Source of the DNA: Paraburkholderia sejongensis
Lineage (GTDB): Bacteria; Pseudomonadota; Gammaproteobacteria; Burkholderiales; Burkholderiaceae
Direction: 5' to 3'
Assembly (NCBI RefSeq): GCF_020880815.1
Contig: NZ_JAJITD010000002.1
Span: forward strand, 248,001-312,000
Length of the DNA: 64,000 nt
In this document: positions 8,337 to 16,600 of the stretch, piece by piece
How the letters are laid out: every line of letters starts with the position of its first letter
How positions within the stretch are numbered: position 1 is the stretch's first letter
The notes under the pieces: model-generated
What the model was told of the DNA's origin: nothing
Database searches by the model: none
Seen by the model: only the letters and a program-made list of their open reading frames with translations
Made by a program: the position numbers and the translations under genes

Positions 8337-9122
8337 TCAGCCGGGCTCGCCGAGGCGCCGCGCGAGCTCCTTCAAACGCGGCGCCACGTTGTCGCGAAAC
8401 ACGTCCTCCCCCATCGACGACGCCGGCCCGCTGCAACTGAGCACCAGCCAGCGCCCGTCGCGCGGCTCGCGAAACGGCACTGCGACCGCGTTGACGTCGT
8501 CGTGCCACGCGCGAAACGAGTAGCAGCAGCGCTCGGTCGCGAACGCGGCGATCTCCGCTTGCGCGTCGGCAACCAGTAACGGCCCCGCTTTGCCGGCCGC
8601 CTTTTTCAATTCCGCGAGCAGCGCGGTGCGCACGTCGGGCGGTTGCACCGCGAGATACGCGCGTCCCATCGAGCTGGTCAGCATCGACAGTTTTGATCCC
8701 GATGCGAGGCCGAGCGTCAGCACGGTTTCACTTCGGATCGTCTCCAGATAAATCATGTCGAGCCCATCGCGGCAGCCGAGCGACACCGCCGCGCCGACCT
8801 CGCGCGCAAAGTTGCGCAGATGCGGGCGCGCGAGCTCCAGCGTGTCGTTGCCCGACAGCAGCGCAAAACCCAGCGACAGCACGCCCGCGTCGAGCGCATA
8901 TTTGCCGTGCGTTTGGTCGAGCCGCAGATAGCCGAGCACCGTCAGCGTGTAAGCGAGGCGGTTCACGGTGGCCTTCGGCAAACCCGTGCGTTCGACGAAA
9001 TCCCGATTGGCGAGCAACGTGTCGCCCGGCCGGAACGCGCGCAGCAGGTCTAGTCCGCGGGCAAGGGCAACCACGAATTTGCGTTCGTCGAGGGGTTCGG
9101 TGGAAGTGGCTAGCGGCGTCAT
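8337..9122 (-). CDS. IclR-family transcriptional regulator, divergent from gcdH
   Basis: A 261-residue regulator. Residues ~15-80 form the IclR winged helix-turn-helix (ALARGLDLLRAF, then ERTGLPKATVNRLAYTLTVLGYL). Residues ~85-260 form the effector domain (LELARPHLRNFAREVGAAVSLGCRDGLDMIYLE; SSMGRAYLA; CCYSFRAWHDDVNAVAVPF). The ATG at 9122 is chosen; a GTG four codons upstream (9134) is possible. It is transcribed away from gcdH, and an almost perfect palindrome lies in the 93-base spacer. It therefore probably controls gcdH and itself in response to a glutarate/lysine or aromatic pathway metabolite; the effector is unknown. Confidence 0.88.
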   Translation of the reverse strand: MTPLATSTEPLDERKFVVALARGLDLLRAFRPGDTLLANRDFVERTGLPKATVNRLAYTLTVLGYLRLDQTHGKYALDAGVLSLGFALLSGNDTLELARPHLRNFAREVGAAVSLGCRDGLDMIYLETIRSETVLTLGLASGSKLSMLTSSMGRAYLAVQPPDVRTALLAELKKAAGKAGPLLVADAQAEIAAFATERCCYSFRAWHDDVNAVAVPFREPRDGRWLVLSCSGPASSMGEDVFRDNVAPRLKELARRLGEPG

Positions 9123-9157
9123 AACGGTGTACACTCGGTCGTCGTTTGCAAAACATT

Positions 9158-9174
9158 GTTTCGCTAAGCGGAAC
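9158..9174. promoter_or_regulatory. 17-bp palindrome, candidate IclR operator
   Basis: GTTTCGCTAAGCGGAAC is an 8-1-8 palindrome with one mismatched pair. It lies 36 bases from the IclR-gene start and 42 bases from the gcdH start, where it could control both promoters. The GTTCCGC-type half-site resembles operators bound by IclR-family regulators. Confidence 0.6.
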
Positions 9175-9215
9175 TCAAGTCAAGCTTGTTCCGAGCAGAG
9201 ATCAGGAGATACGTC

Positions 9216-10406
9216 ATGGCCGTAGCCGCGCAGTTTCACTGGGAAGACCCGTTGCTGCTGGATCAGCAGCTCACCGAAGACGAACGCATGGTGCGCGACG
9301 CCGCTGCGGCTTACTCGCAGGACAAGCTGCTGCCGCGCGTGCTCGAAGCGTTCCGCCACGAAAAGACCGACATCGAAATCTTCCGCGAGATGGGCGAGCT
9401 CGGCCTGCTCGGCCCGACCATCCCCGAGCAGTACGGCGGCCCCGGCTTGAACTACGTCGCGTACGGGCTGATCGCGCGTGAAGTGGAGCGCGTCGATTCA
9501 GGCTATCGCTCGATGATGTCGGTGCAGTCGTCGCTCGTGATGGTGCCGATTTACGAATTCGGCTCGGACGCGCAGAAGGAAAAATATCTGCCGAAGCTCG
9601 CGCGCGGCGAGTGGATCGGCTGCTTCGGTCTGACCGAGCCGAACCACGGCTCCGACCCGGGCAGCATGGTCACCCGCGCGAAGAAGGTCGACGGCGGCTA
9701 TTCGCTGTCGGGCTCGAAGATGTGGATCACCAACTCGCCGATCGCCGACGTGTTCGTCGTGTGGGCGAAGCTCGAGGAAAACGGCAAGGATTCGATCCGC
9801 GGCTTCATCCTCGAGAAGGGCTGGAAGGGTCTATCGGCGCCCGCGATTCACGGCAAGGTCGGCCTGCGCGCTTCGATCACAGGCGAAATCGTGCTCGACG
9901 AAGTGTTCGTGCCGGAAGAGAACATCATGCCGGGCGTCAGCGGTCTGCGCGGGCCGTTCACCTGTCTTAATTCGGCGCGCTACGGCATCGCATGGGGCGC
10001 GCTCGGCGCCGCCGAGGCCTGCTGGCACACTGCGCGTCAGTACGTGCTCGATCGCAAGCAGTTCGGCCGTCCGCTCGCCGCGAACCAGCTGATTCAGAAA
10101 AAGCTCGCCGACATGCAGACCGAAATCACGCTCGGGCTGCAAGGCGTGCTGCGCCTCGGCCGCATGAAGGATGAAGGGACCGCGGCCGTCGAGATCACCT
10201 CGATCATGAAGCGCAATTCCTGCGGCAAGGCGCTCGACATCGCCCGCCTCGCGCGCGACATGCTCGGCGGCAACGGCATTTCGGACGAGTTCGGCATTGC
10301 GCGTCACCTGGTCAATCTCGAAGTCGTGAATACGTACGAGGGCACGCACGATGTGCACGCGCTGATCCTCGGCCGCGCGCAGACGGGCATTCAGGCGTTC
10401 TTCTGA
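9216..10406 (+). CDS. gcdH: Glutaryl-CoA dehydrogenase (acyl-CoA dehydrogenase family)
   Basis: A 396-residue flavoprotein that oxidises and decarboxylates glutaryl-CoA to crotonyl-CoA in lysine/tryptophan and benzoate-type degradation, passing electrons to ETF. Features: the N-terminal helical domain ([22 protein letters not shown]), the substrate/FAD region [17 protein letters not shown] (~residue 133) and [16 protein letters not shown], and the C-terminal [24 protein letters not shown] with the catalytic Glu. The [15 protein letters not shown] opening is characteristic of the glutaryl-CoA subgroup. Start is the ATG at 9216 with an AGGAG-type RBS. It is divergent from the IclR regulator and followed by two hairpins. 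Confidence 0.95.
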   Translation: MAVAAQFHWEDPLLLDQQLTEDERMVRDAAAAYSQDKLLPRVLEAFRHEKTDIEIFREMGELGLLGPTIPEQYGGPGLNYVAYGLIAREVERVDSGYRSMMSVQSSLVMVPIYEFGSDAQKEKYLPKLARGEWIGCFGLTEPNHGSDPGSMVTRAKKVDGGYSLSGSKMWITNSPIADVFVVWAKLEENGKDSIRGFILEKGWKGLSAPAIHGKVGLRASITGEIVLDEVFVPEENIMPGVSGLRGPFTCLNSARYGIAWGALGAAEACWHTARQYVLDRKQFGRPLAANQLIQKKLADMQTEITLGLQGVLRLGRMKDEGTAAVEITSIMKRNSCGKALDIARLARDMLGGNGISDEFGIARHLVNLEVVNTYEGTHDVHALILGRAQTGIQAFF

Positions 10407-10447
10407 TTGCCTCGGCGCGATTGCAGCTGAGTCGCGCCTCGCAATGA

Positions 10448-10484
10448 AACAGCCCGATCGGCTTACGCTGATCGGGCTGTTTTC
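10448..10484 (+). terminator. Rho-independent terminator after gcdH
   Basis: ACAGCCCGAT (10449-10458) pairs with ATCGGGCTGT (10471-10480) around a 12-base loop, and is followed by TTTTCG. It stands 43 bases after the gcdH stop. Confidence 0.85.
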
Positions 10485-10507
10485 GTTCTGGCGTGACCAT
10501 CGCATTG

Positions 10508-10534
10508 AAGCCGGTTCCGTGGAACCGGCTTTTC
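10508..10534 (+). terminator. Second hairpin after gcdH
   Basis: AAGCCGGTTCC (10508-10518) pairs with GGAACCGGCTT (10521-10531) and is followed by a short T-rich stretch. It may back up the first terminator or, read on the other strand, serve the convergent peroxiredoxin gene. Confidence 0.6.
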
Positions 10535-10585
10535 TGCTTTTGCGCCTGGCGCCGGATTACGGCAAACCTGTCACGAAGCGCCGCG

Positions 10586-11224
10586 TTATCTGTTCGGCTG
10601 CGGCGTTATCCGCAGATACGGACGCAGCGCCTTGTAGCCCTTCGGGAACTTCTGTTTGATCACTTCCTCGTCCTTCAACGACGGCACGATCACCACGTCA
10701 TCGCCCTGCTTCCAGTTGCCCGGCGTCGCGACCGAGTGATGATCGGTCAGTTGCAGCGAGTCGATCACGCGCAGCACTTCGTCGAAGTTGCGGCCGGTAC
10801 TGGCCGGATACGTGATGATCAGACGCACCTTCTTGTTCGGGTCGATCACGAACAGAGAGCGCACCGTCAGGGTCTCGTTCGCGTTCGGATGAATCATGTC
10901 GTACAGCTCGGCCACCTTGCGATCGATGTCCGCGAGAATCGGAAAGCCGACGTTGGCCGCCTGGGTCTCGTTGATGTCCTTGATCCACTCCTTGTGCGAC
11001 TGCGCGCTGTCGACCGACAACGCGATCGTCTTGACGTTGCGCTTTTCGAACTCGTCCGCGAGCTTCGCGGTCAGGCCGAGCTCGGTCGTGCAGACCGGCG
11101 TGAAGTCGGCCGGATGTGAGAACAGCACGCCCCAACTGTCGCCCAGCCACTGGTGAAAGCGGATCCGTCCGACACTCGAGTCCTGCTCGAAATCCGGTGC
11201 AACGTCGCCAAGACGTAGACTCAT
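10586..11224 (-). CDS. 1-Cys peroxiredoxin (AhpC/TSA family, Prx6 type)
   Basis: A 212-residue cytoplasmic thiol peroxidase reducing hydrogen peroxide and organic hydroperoxides. The peroxidatic Cys is residue 45 in SHPADFTPVCTTELG. A second resolving Cys is absent, and the long C-terminal extension (DHHSVATPGNWKQGDDVVIVPSL, then KGYKALRPYLRITPQ) is the Prx6 signature. Start is the ATG at 11224, with a strong AAGGAG RBS about 8 bases upstream. It stands alone. The physiological reductant cannot be told from sequence. Confidence 0.93.
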   Translation of the reverse strand: MSLRLGDVAPDFEQDSSVGRIRFHQWLGDSWGVLFSHPADFTPVCTTELGLTAKLADEFEKRNVKTIALSVDSAQSHKEWIKDINETQAANVGFPILADIDRKVAELYDMIHPNANETLTVRSLFVIDPNKKVRLIITYPASTGRNFDEVLRVIDSLQLTDHHSVATPGNWKQGDDVVIVPSLKDEEVIKQKFPKGYKALRPYLRITPQPNR

Positions 11225-11588
11225 CGTGCATCTCCTTGTAACTGTTTGACAAATATTCGAAAAATGATCCAAACGGCCCTGCAAATCGCTGCCCGCGCCG
11301 CCCACTAACGATCAAGCATACGACGGTGGCGCTATACGCCTAACCAATATCGCGTCAGTACTTTATGCGCTTTTGTAATTTTCTCCCATTTCGGCGAAAC
11401 TTTGCGGGACAGATCAACTCAATTCGATACCGGTCTGGAGCAGACTGCGCTCAAACGGTCGTCCCCACGCCAGGTGGCGCCGGGAACGGTTCGTGCGGTA
11501 GCTGGCAGCAACCGGGGTACTGTGCTCGCCAGCAGCCGTTTCTTTGGTTACGATTCACGCGTAGCGTGAGACCAAGAGGGAGCTGTCT
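11225..11588. other. Gene-free spacer between divergent genes (364 bases)
   Basis: This region holds the upstream sequences of the peroxiredoxin gene (leftward) and the DUF883 gene (rightward). Bases 11236-11275 and 11338-11400 are relatively AT-rich. I saw no convincing sigma-70 pair. An inverted repeat lies at 11544-11575. Confidence 0.6.
11544..11575 (+). promoter_or_regulatory. Interrupted inverted repeat in the 5' leader of the DUF883 gene
   Basis: TTGGT (11544-11548) pairs with ACCAA (11571-11575), and inside it TCACGC (11555-11560) pairs with GCGTGA (11564-11569) around GTA. It ends right before the GAGGGAG ribosome-binding site, so an operator or an RNA hairpin affecting initiation are both possible. 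Confidence 0.4.
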
Positions 11589-11891
11589 ATGTCGGAAGTC
11601 AACAAGGAGAGATTGATGTCGGATATCAAAACCGTCCTCGCGGACGCTGAAGACCTGCTGAAACAGGCCGCGAGCGCTACCGGCGAGCGCGCCTCGGAAC
11701 TGCGCGAGACCGCGCTGTCGCGTCTGAAACAGGCCAAGGAAAAGGCGGCCGACGTACAGGTCGTGGTGGTCGAGAAAGGCAAAAAAGCCGCTCGCGCCAC
11801 CGACGACTACGTGCACGAGCATCCGTGGGCATCCATCGGCATCGCCGCTGGTGTCGGCGTGCTCGTCGGCTTGTTGATCAATCGCAAGTAA
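11589..11891 (+). CDS. DUF883 family protein (ElaB/YqjD-like), ribosome- or membrane-associated
   Basis: A 100-residue protein of the ElaB/YgaM/YqjD family. Residues ~10-70 are an amphipathic, probably coiled-coil helix rich in Ala, Lys and Glu. Residues 79-100 carry the family C-terminal motif HEHPWASIGIAAGVGVLVGLLINRK, a single membrane anchor. In E. coli the relatives are inner-membrane, stationary-phase proteins that bind ribosomes; here that is inference by family. RBS GAGGGAG precedes the ATG. It is followed by YqjE-like and DUF3318-like genes, paralleling the E. coli yqjD-yqjE-yqjK cluster. Confidence 0.88.
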   Translation: MSEVNKERLMSDIKTVLADAEDLLKQAASATGERASELRETALSRLKQAKEKAADVQVVVVEKGKKAARATDDYVHEHPWASIGIAAGVGVLVGLLINRK

Positions 11892-12022
11892 AGCCGCCGT
11901 AATTACCGGCCAGGCATGGCCGGTGCATTAGCATGTCGGGCGGACCGGCGCGAGTCTGGCCGGTCCACTTCCGCTGGCGCGCGTGCGCGCCGATTTGTTC
12001 CTCACGCGCAACGCTCACAGCT

Positions 12023-12412
12023 ATGACGACCGAAACTCACTCGCAGCGCGCAGAACACAGTCCGTTGCGCCGCATCCTCGGTTCCGTGTTCGCGATTTTG
12101 CAGACGCGGCTCGAACTGGTAGGCATCGAACTCGCCGAAGAAAAAGATCGACTGTTAGGTGTCCTGTTTCTCGGCCTCGCCGCGATGACGCTAGTCGCGA
12201 TGGCACTGATCGCGCTGACCGCGCTGATCGCTATAGCCTTCTGGGATACCTACCGCTTGCAGGCGCTCGGCGGCATTACCGCGGTATATGCGCTTGCCGG
12301 CCTCGCGTGTGGCTTGAAAGCGCGCAGCGGTTTGCGCAATGCGCCGCTCGTGTTCGAGGCGACTATCGCCGAATTCGAAAAGGACCGCGACGCGTTTCGC
12401 AGCCGCGACTGA
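12023..12412 (+). CDS. YqjE-like inner-membrane protein (phage-holin-like family)
   Basis: A 129-residue protein with two hydrophobic helices (VLFLGLAAMTLVAMALIALTAL and LQALGGITAVYALAGLACGL, residues ~50-110). The preceding amphipathic part LRRILGSVFAILQTRLELVGIELAEEKDRL is typical of YqjE/holin-superfamily III proteins. The C-terminus (FEATIAEFEKDRDAFRSRD) is charged and cytoplasmic. The ATG at 12023 is chosen because the upstream extension of the open frame lacks family similarity. It is the middle gene of the DUF883 / YqjE / DUF3318 cluster. The function in the family is not established. Confidence 0.8.
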   Translation: MTTETHSQRAEHSPLRRILGSVFAILQTRLELVGIELAEEKDRLLGVLFLGLAAMTLVAMALIALTALIAIAFWDTYRLQALGGITAVYALAGLACGLKARSGLRNAPLVFEATIAEFEKDRDAFRSRD

Positions 12413-12466
12413 CGTCGTGCCCGACACCGTGTTTGATCGTCCCACCTCCACTGCCGCCGACACGCC

Positions 12467-12994
12467 ATGAATCAGCCTCGTTCCGATACCTCTGCCCGTC
12501 ACAAGCGCTATCCGTCGAAAGATTTGAGCGCGCCGCATCTGCGTGCGCTGCGCAAGGAGTTGCTGCTGGTGCGCGCGGATGTGGAGCGCGTGGAACTTGC
12601 GCAGGCCACCTTAGAGCTGCGTGAGGCGGTCACACATTTCAGCTGGCTCAAGTTCATCATTCCGGGCTTCGCCGCGGTACGCATGGGCAAGGGCGGCAAG
12701 GCGGGCGCACTCAGCGCTGGAACGATCGGCGCGCTGCTCAAGCAGTATCCGGTCGTCAGCTCGATTGCATCGATGCTGCTCGCCAAGCCGCTGCGCACCA
12801 CCGTCGTGTCCGGCGCGAAGCCCGTGCTCAAGTGGGGCAGCATTGCGCTCGCTGGCTGGGAAGCGTTCCGGATCTGGCAGCAGATGAAGAACGAAGCGGC
12901 CGCCGGTCGAGCGGCGGCTGCGGGTTCCGCGACTTCGGCGACCGCCGCGCAGTCCGCCGCTGAGCAGGTTGACTCTACGCAGAGCGGGTATTGA
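12467..12994 (+). CDS. DUF3318-like membrane protein, YqjK-position gene
   Basis: A 175-residue protein. The N-terminal ~60 residues form a charged helix (LRALRKELLLVRADVERVELAQATLELREAV). Two weakly hydrophobic segments follow (WLKFIIPGFAAVRMGKGG and LLKQYPVVSSIASMLLAKPL), then an Ala-rich tail (AAAGRAAAAGSATSATAAQSAA). It matches what I recall of DUF3318 proteins of Burkholderia and lies 54 bases after the YqjE-like gene, probably in the same transcript. Biochemical role unknown. It is convergent with the pilin operon. Confidence 0.7.
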   Translation: MNQPRSDTSARHKRYPSKDLSAPHLRALRKELLLVRADVERVELAQATLELREAVTHFSWLKFIIPGFAAVRMGKGGKAGALSAGTIGALLKQYPVVSSIASMLLAKPLRTTVVSGAKPVLKWGSIALAGWEAFRIWQQMKNEAAAGRAAAAGSATSATAAQSAAEQVDSTQSGY

Positions 12995-13018
12995 CGGGCG
13001 TTGTTGTGGCCCGTTGAT

Positions 13019-13453
13019 CTAGCCCGTGTTCCAGCATTCGCTATTCGCAGGCGTCGAACCACCCCCGTCATTTCTATTGCTTCTCGAGCCCGTCGCATCG
13101 AGCGTAAAGGTGCCGCATGCGTCGTCACGCATCGGACCGTCTTGCGCAGGGGTCGCTTCGATCGCATAGCCGCCATTCGTATCATCCGCGGACAGTACGC
13201 GTAACCGGTACACGGCCGTGCCGAAATGCGGCGCCTGGTCGAGACCAGTGGGCAAAGTCGTCGTCGCGCTGTCGCTCGGCGCGCCCTCGACGAATTGCGC
13301 GGCCCGATACAACGCGGACGCAGCATCGATCCGATGCGCGCGCGCGATATGACTGCGATAGGAAGGAATAGCAAAGGCGGCCAGCGTGGCCGCGATCGCG
13401 AGCACGATGACCAGTTCTAGCAGCGTGAATGCGGATGTGTTCGACCTCGTCAT
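13019..13453 (-). CDS. pilE: Type IV minor pilin PilE-like, last gene of the minor pilin operon
   Basis: A 144-residue type IV prepilin. The class III signal is MTRSNTSA followed by FTLLELVIVLAIAATLAAFAIP, with Glu at mature position 5. The residue before the cleavage point is Ala, not the usual Gly, which may slow prepilin peptidase. The globular part contains two Cys (DDACGTF and SECWNTG) that can form the D-region disulfide of pilins. Start is the ATG at 13453. It lies 22 bases after pilX in the same direction. It is probably exported to the inner membrane and incorporated in, or priming, the pilus. Confidence 0.85.
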   Translation of the reverse strand: MTRSNTSAFTLLELVIVLAIAATLAAFAIPSYRSHIARAHRIDAASALYRAAQFVEGAPSDSATTTLPTGLDQAPHFGTAVYRLRVLSADDTNGGYAIEATPAQDGPMRDDACGTFTLDATGSRSNRNDGGGSTPANSECWNTG

Positions 13454-13475
13454 GCCTCTCCCTTCGATACATCGC

Positions 13476-14033
13476 CTAGAACGGCTGCGCGGCGACGCGT
13501 CGCCAATGACGTTCGATCGCGCCGTCCTCGATCGCCAGTTCGCTTTGCAGCCACACCTGCGTTTCGCTGCTGCGGCCAAAGCCGCGCGCGGTCAACAACC
13601 ACGCGGTGGCGTCGGTGCGATTCGCGAGACGCCACGGTTCGATCAGGCATTGCGGCGCGCGCGATGAGCCGGGCCACGCGGCGATCGGGGTAACGGCACC
13701 TGCATCGAACACTGTCTCGAGCTGCCATTGACGCGGCTGCCCTTGCGCGAATGGCTCGGCGCTCGCATCGCTAGCCGCTGCGAGAACTTCGCGCTCGCAT
13801 ACGGTCAGCGCAGAATCCGCCGCATGAAAAGCCTGCAGATAGTCACGCACGTTGCTCGCCGCGCGAGCCGACGCTAGCGAGGTTTCGAACCAGATCGCCG
13901 AGGTGGTGAGCAGCATCGCCGCGAGCAACAACACGACGGGTAGCACGACACCGCGTTGCAGCCGCGGCCGGGTGCGCAGGCGGTTGCTTAGCGACCCTGA
14001 ATAAATGAACTGGTCGCGCCGCGCATCGCTCAT
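13476..14033 (-). CDS. pilX: Minor pilin PilX-like
   Basis: A 185-residue minor pilin of the PilX/GspK-like type. After a ~29-residue basic leader the processing site and helix read QRG/VVLPVVLLLAAMLLTTSAIWF. There is no Glu at mature position 5, as usual for this tip-subunit class. SARAASNVRDYLQAFHAADSALTVCEREV is the conserved helix after the membrane segment. The start is uncertain: the ATG at 14033 (preceded by GGAA), an ATG at 14042, or a GTG at 14090 overlapping the pilW stop as GTGA. Confidence 0.8.
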   Translation of the reverse strand: MSDARRDQFIYSGSLSNRLRTRPRLQRGVVLPVVLLLAAMLLTTSAIWFETSLASARAASNVRDYLQAFHAADSALTVCEREVLAAASDASAEPFAQGQPRQWQLETVFDAGAVTPIAAWPGSSRAPQCLIEPWRLANRTDATAWLLTARGFGRSSETQVWLQSELAIEDGAIERHWRRVAAQPF

Positions 14034-14086
14034 GCGTTCCATACGACCGCGACGGCGGCCGCACCTGCTCGCAGCATGGAGAACCG

Positions 14087-14896
14087 TCACAACGACACCT
14101 CCGCGCGATTGCCACGTACCGCAACGCGACGCGCAAACGCCTGTCGGGTCCGCAGATCGGCGCTGAGCGTGCTCACGCCGTCGCAGTCTGTATAGCGCGA
14201 GCGCTGCCGTTGCGCCGCGCCGCGCACGAGCACGCACAGATCGACCGCGACAACTTGCGTCCATTGCTCTGCCGACACGGCCGACGCATTGAGCGCATCC
14301 GGTATGCCCTCCAGCCAGTAGCGCAGCCGCACCCGTTCGATGCCATCGACCAGCGGCTGCGCCGCCCCCGGATTGCCGTTGCCTTCGCAGTACAGCTCCG
14401 GCTCGCCGGTCGAGCCGCTGAGCGTTGCGAAATAGCGGTTGACCACCGGCGCGCCCTGATCGCCGAGTGCGGCGTCGGCCGATTTCACCGCCTGGCCGAC
14501 GCAATCGGTGACCTGCCCGCTCGACGACGGCCACGTCGATACGATGTCGCCGACGTAACGGATCGCGATACCGTCCGAACCGGTGTTCAACGTGGTGCAG
14601 CCGAGGCTGTCGTCGGCGCCCGTCGGGCGGCCGCCCGAGCAGCCGAACAACGGGGGCGGCCTGTTGTAGCCGACCACGTCGGCAGGCACGAAGCCGGCCA
14701 TCTGCAATTGCTGGCCGATCAGCATCAGCGCGGTCAAGCCGGCTTCGCGAATCCGCAGGTCGTCGCTCGCGCGCTCGAACGCTTGCCGCTGTGTCGTGTA
14801 CAGCGAGACGGCACCCGCGGTCACCAGCAGTCCCAGCGCCGTCGCGATCAGAAACTCGACGAGCGTATGGCCGTGCGCGACAAACCGCCGCCTCAT
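14087..14896 (-). CDS. pilW: Minor pilin PilW-like
   Basis: A 269-residue minor pilin. The prepilin motif is MRRRFVAHG/HTLVEFLIATALGLLVTAGAV with Glu at position 5. A large C-terminal domain contains several Cys (FGCSGGRP, LGCTTLNTG, TDCVGQ, LYCEGNG), consistent with a disulfide-stabilised periplasmic fold. RYWLEGIPDALNAS resembles the conserved core of PilW. Its ATG overlaps the pilV stop in ATGA. It acts with PilV, PilX, PilE and FimT in initiating type IV pilus assembly. Confidence 0.87.
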   Translation of the reverse strand: MRRRFVAHGHTLVEFLIATALGLLVTAGAVSLYTTQRQAFERASDDLRIREAGLTALMLIGQQLQMAGFVPADVVGYNRPPPLFGCSGGRPTGADDSLGCTTLNTGSDGIAIRYVGDIVSTWPSSSGQVTDCVGQAVKSADAALGDQGAPVVNRYFATLSGSTGEPELYCEGNGNPGAAQPLVDGIERVRLRYWLEGIPDALNASAVSAEQWTQVVAVDLCVLVRGAAQRQRSRYTDCDGVSTLSADLRTRQAFARRVAVRGNRAEVSL

Positions 14897-15339
14897 CGCG
14901 CGAACGCCAACGCAACGCAGGAAAACCCGGCGGGCGTCTCGACGCCGCCGCATGATTCCGGCTTGTCGATCACCTCGCCGTCAGCCGGCCGGTCGCGGAC
15001 CGACGCCCACGTGACGCGCACGCTCGTCACCGCGCCGCTGCCCACGATCGAAGCTTCGCCGCGCGGCAGCAGTACAGCTGCCCGTGCACGCCACTGTCCG
15101 AGCGCGGCATCGCCGGTCGCAGATGTCGCGAACGCCTCGGTCACCGCATCGGCGATCCACGCGGCTTGCTCGCGCAGCGCCATCGCGCGGGCTTCGCGGG
15201 CGGTCCACAGCTGGCCGGCTAGCAAACCCAGCGCAGTCACCGCGATCAGCGCGACGGCCACCATGACCTCGATCAGCGAATTGCCGCCGCAGACCGGCGC
15301 ACCGGCACGCCACCGGGGGGTCAATGAGACTGGCTTCAT
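14893..15339 (-). CDS. pilV: Minor pilin PilV-like
   Basis: A 148-residue minor pilin. After a 20-residue basic leader the motif is CGG/NSLIEVMVAVALIAVTALGLLAGQL, with Glu at position 5. The helix continues into TAREARAMALREQAAWIADAVTEAF, the alignment typical of PilV. The C-terminal domain is short with two Cys (ESCGGVE, FSCVALAF). ATGA overlaps occur at both ends: with fimT upstream and pilW downstream. Confidence 0.87.
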   Translation of the reverse strand: MKPVSLTPRWRAGAPVCGGNSLIEVMVAVALIAVTALGLLAGQLWTAREARAMALREQAAWIADAVTEAFATSATGDAALGQWRARAAVLLPRGEASIVGSGAVTSVRVTWASVRDRPADGEVIDKPESCGGVETPAGFSCVALAFAR

Positions 15340-15896
15340 GACGCCGCTCCGCAAGCGCCCTCGGAGATGCGTGCGCGCCCACCCGCCGCGATCCGGATGC
15401 AGCGTCGCCACGGGTCGCCATGCATCGCGCCGGATGGGCTGCGCGGCGCGATCTCGAAACTGCGGAACGCGCCGATCAGTTGACCGGCGGGCGGCGTGAA
15501 GCTCAGATCGGTTTGCACGCCGGTGATGCTCACCGCCGCGAGCGGCGCTTGCGCGCGCAATAGCGAGAGCTTGCCGCCGCGCTCGGCGAACACCGCCCAA
15601 CCGCAGCCCCAGTCGGCGACGCCATCCGCGCAAGGCTGCCCCGCGGCGAGGCAGGAACGCGCCGCACCGATCCGGCACACCGTCACGCGCGTGCCGCGTC
15701 GAAGTACCTCGCTGCGCGCATACGCGAGCGTCGACAACAACGCTTTCGAGCGCGCATCGACCTGATCGCGCACGTGCCATGCAGCGAAGGACGGCATCGC
15801 CAGCACGGCCATCAGCGCGAGCAGCGCTATCACGGCCAGCGTTTCGACGAGCGTGAAACCGGCGTATGTCGGCCGGTCAATCGCATTGGATTTCAT
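15336..15896 (-). CDS. fimT: Pseudopilin FimT/GspH-like, first gene of the minor pilin operon
   Basis: A 186-residue prepilin with the motif TYAG/FTLVETLAVIALLALMAVLAMPSFAAW (Gly before cleavage, Glu at 5). The GspH/FimT core is present: DARSKALLSTLAYARSEVLRRGTRVTVCR, and the C-terminal RCIRIAAGGRARISEGAC. The ATG at 15896 is chosen because GGGAG sits 5 bases upstream; a GTG at 15902 is possible. First of five tightly packed pilin genes. A pilY1 adhesin gene, often next to these, is not in the window. Confidence 0.87.
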   Translation of the reverse strand: MKSNAIDRPTYAGFTLVETLAVIALLALMAVLAMPSFAAWHVRDQVDARSKALLSTLAYARSEVLRRGTRVTVCRIGAARSCLAAGQPCADGVADWGCGWAVFAERGGKLSLLRAQAPLAAVSITGVQTDLSFTPPAGQLIGAFRSFEIAPRSPSGAMHGDPWRRCIRIAAGGRARISEGACGAAS

Positions 15897-16114
15897 CTGC
15901 ACTCCCGAGCATTCGAACGGATGCAGTCAATCTAGCGATTTGCGAATGAAGCCGCCATCGGCCGAATGGCCAGGTGGCGTGCAGACGCTATCGCACGCAA
16001 CAATGCACGCGATGTTCGATCACGGAAGCGGGGGTGGCGATGCGGGAAACAACGTCTGAATTGCGCGCAACGGCGCAGCCGACGGCGCGCGGGCGATGCG
16101 CGGCGCGCGCGTCT

Positions 16115-16594
16115 TTAACGTTTGCGGGAAGGCTTCGGAGAGGAGGCGCGGCGGAATTCCTCGATCACGTCCTCGAACTCGGAGACGTCTTCGAAGCGCC
16201 GGTACACGGAAGCAAACCGCACGTAGGCGATCGTATCGAGCGCACGCAACTCGTTCATCACGAGTTCGCCGAGCCGCTCGCTGCGCACCTCGCGCTCGCC
16301 GCTGCCGAGAAGTTGATCCTCGATACGGACGACCGCCGCTTCGATCGCGTCGGCCGCCACCGGGCGCTTGCGCAGCGCCAGTTGCATGCTCGCGACGATC
16401 TTGCGGCGATCGAATTCCGTGCGGGTGCCGTCCTTCTTGACGACCGACGGCAACGCCAGCTCGACCCGCTCATACGTCGTAAAACGCTTGTCGCAGGCCG
16501 GGCAGCGGCGGCGCCGGCGAATCGTCGCGCCGTCTTCGGATACGCGCGAGTCGACGACCTGCGTATCGGCGTGGCGGCAGAACGGGCAATGCAT
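16115..16594 (-). CDS. nrdR: Transcriptional repressor NrdR
   Basis: A 159-residue repressor of ribonucleotide reductase genes that senses ATP/dATP. The zinc ribbon is [17 protein letters not shown] ... [16 protein letters not shown] (two CxxC pairs). The ATP-cone follows from residue ~48 ([29 protein letters not shown]). [22 protein letters not shown] is the conserved C-terminus. It begins 6 bases after the glyA stop, so it is co-transcribed with glyA. Confidence 0.97.
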   Translation of the reverse strand: MHCPFCRHADTQVVDSRVSEDGATIRRRRRCPACDKRFTTYERVELALPSVVKKDGTRTEFDRRKIVASMQLALRKRPVAADAIEAAVVRIEDQLLGSGEREVRSERLGELVMNELRALDTIAYVRFASVYRRFEDVSEFEDVIEEFRRASSPKPSRKR

Positions 16595-16600
16595 GACAGC

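Noticed and set aside
13450..14915. 479-codon minus-strand frame as one long protein
   Set aside because: Its first half is antisense-like, out-of-frame pilW; only the 3' part from about 14033 encodes the PilX-like pilin.
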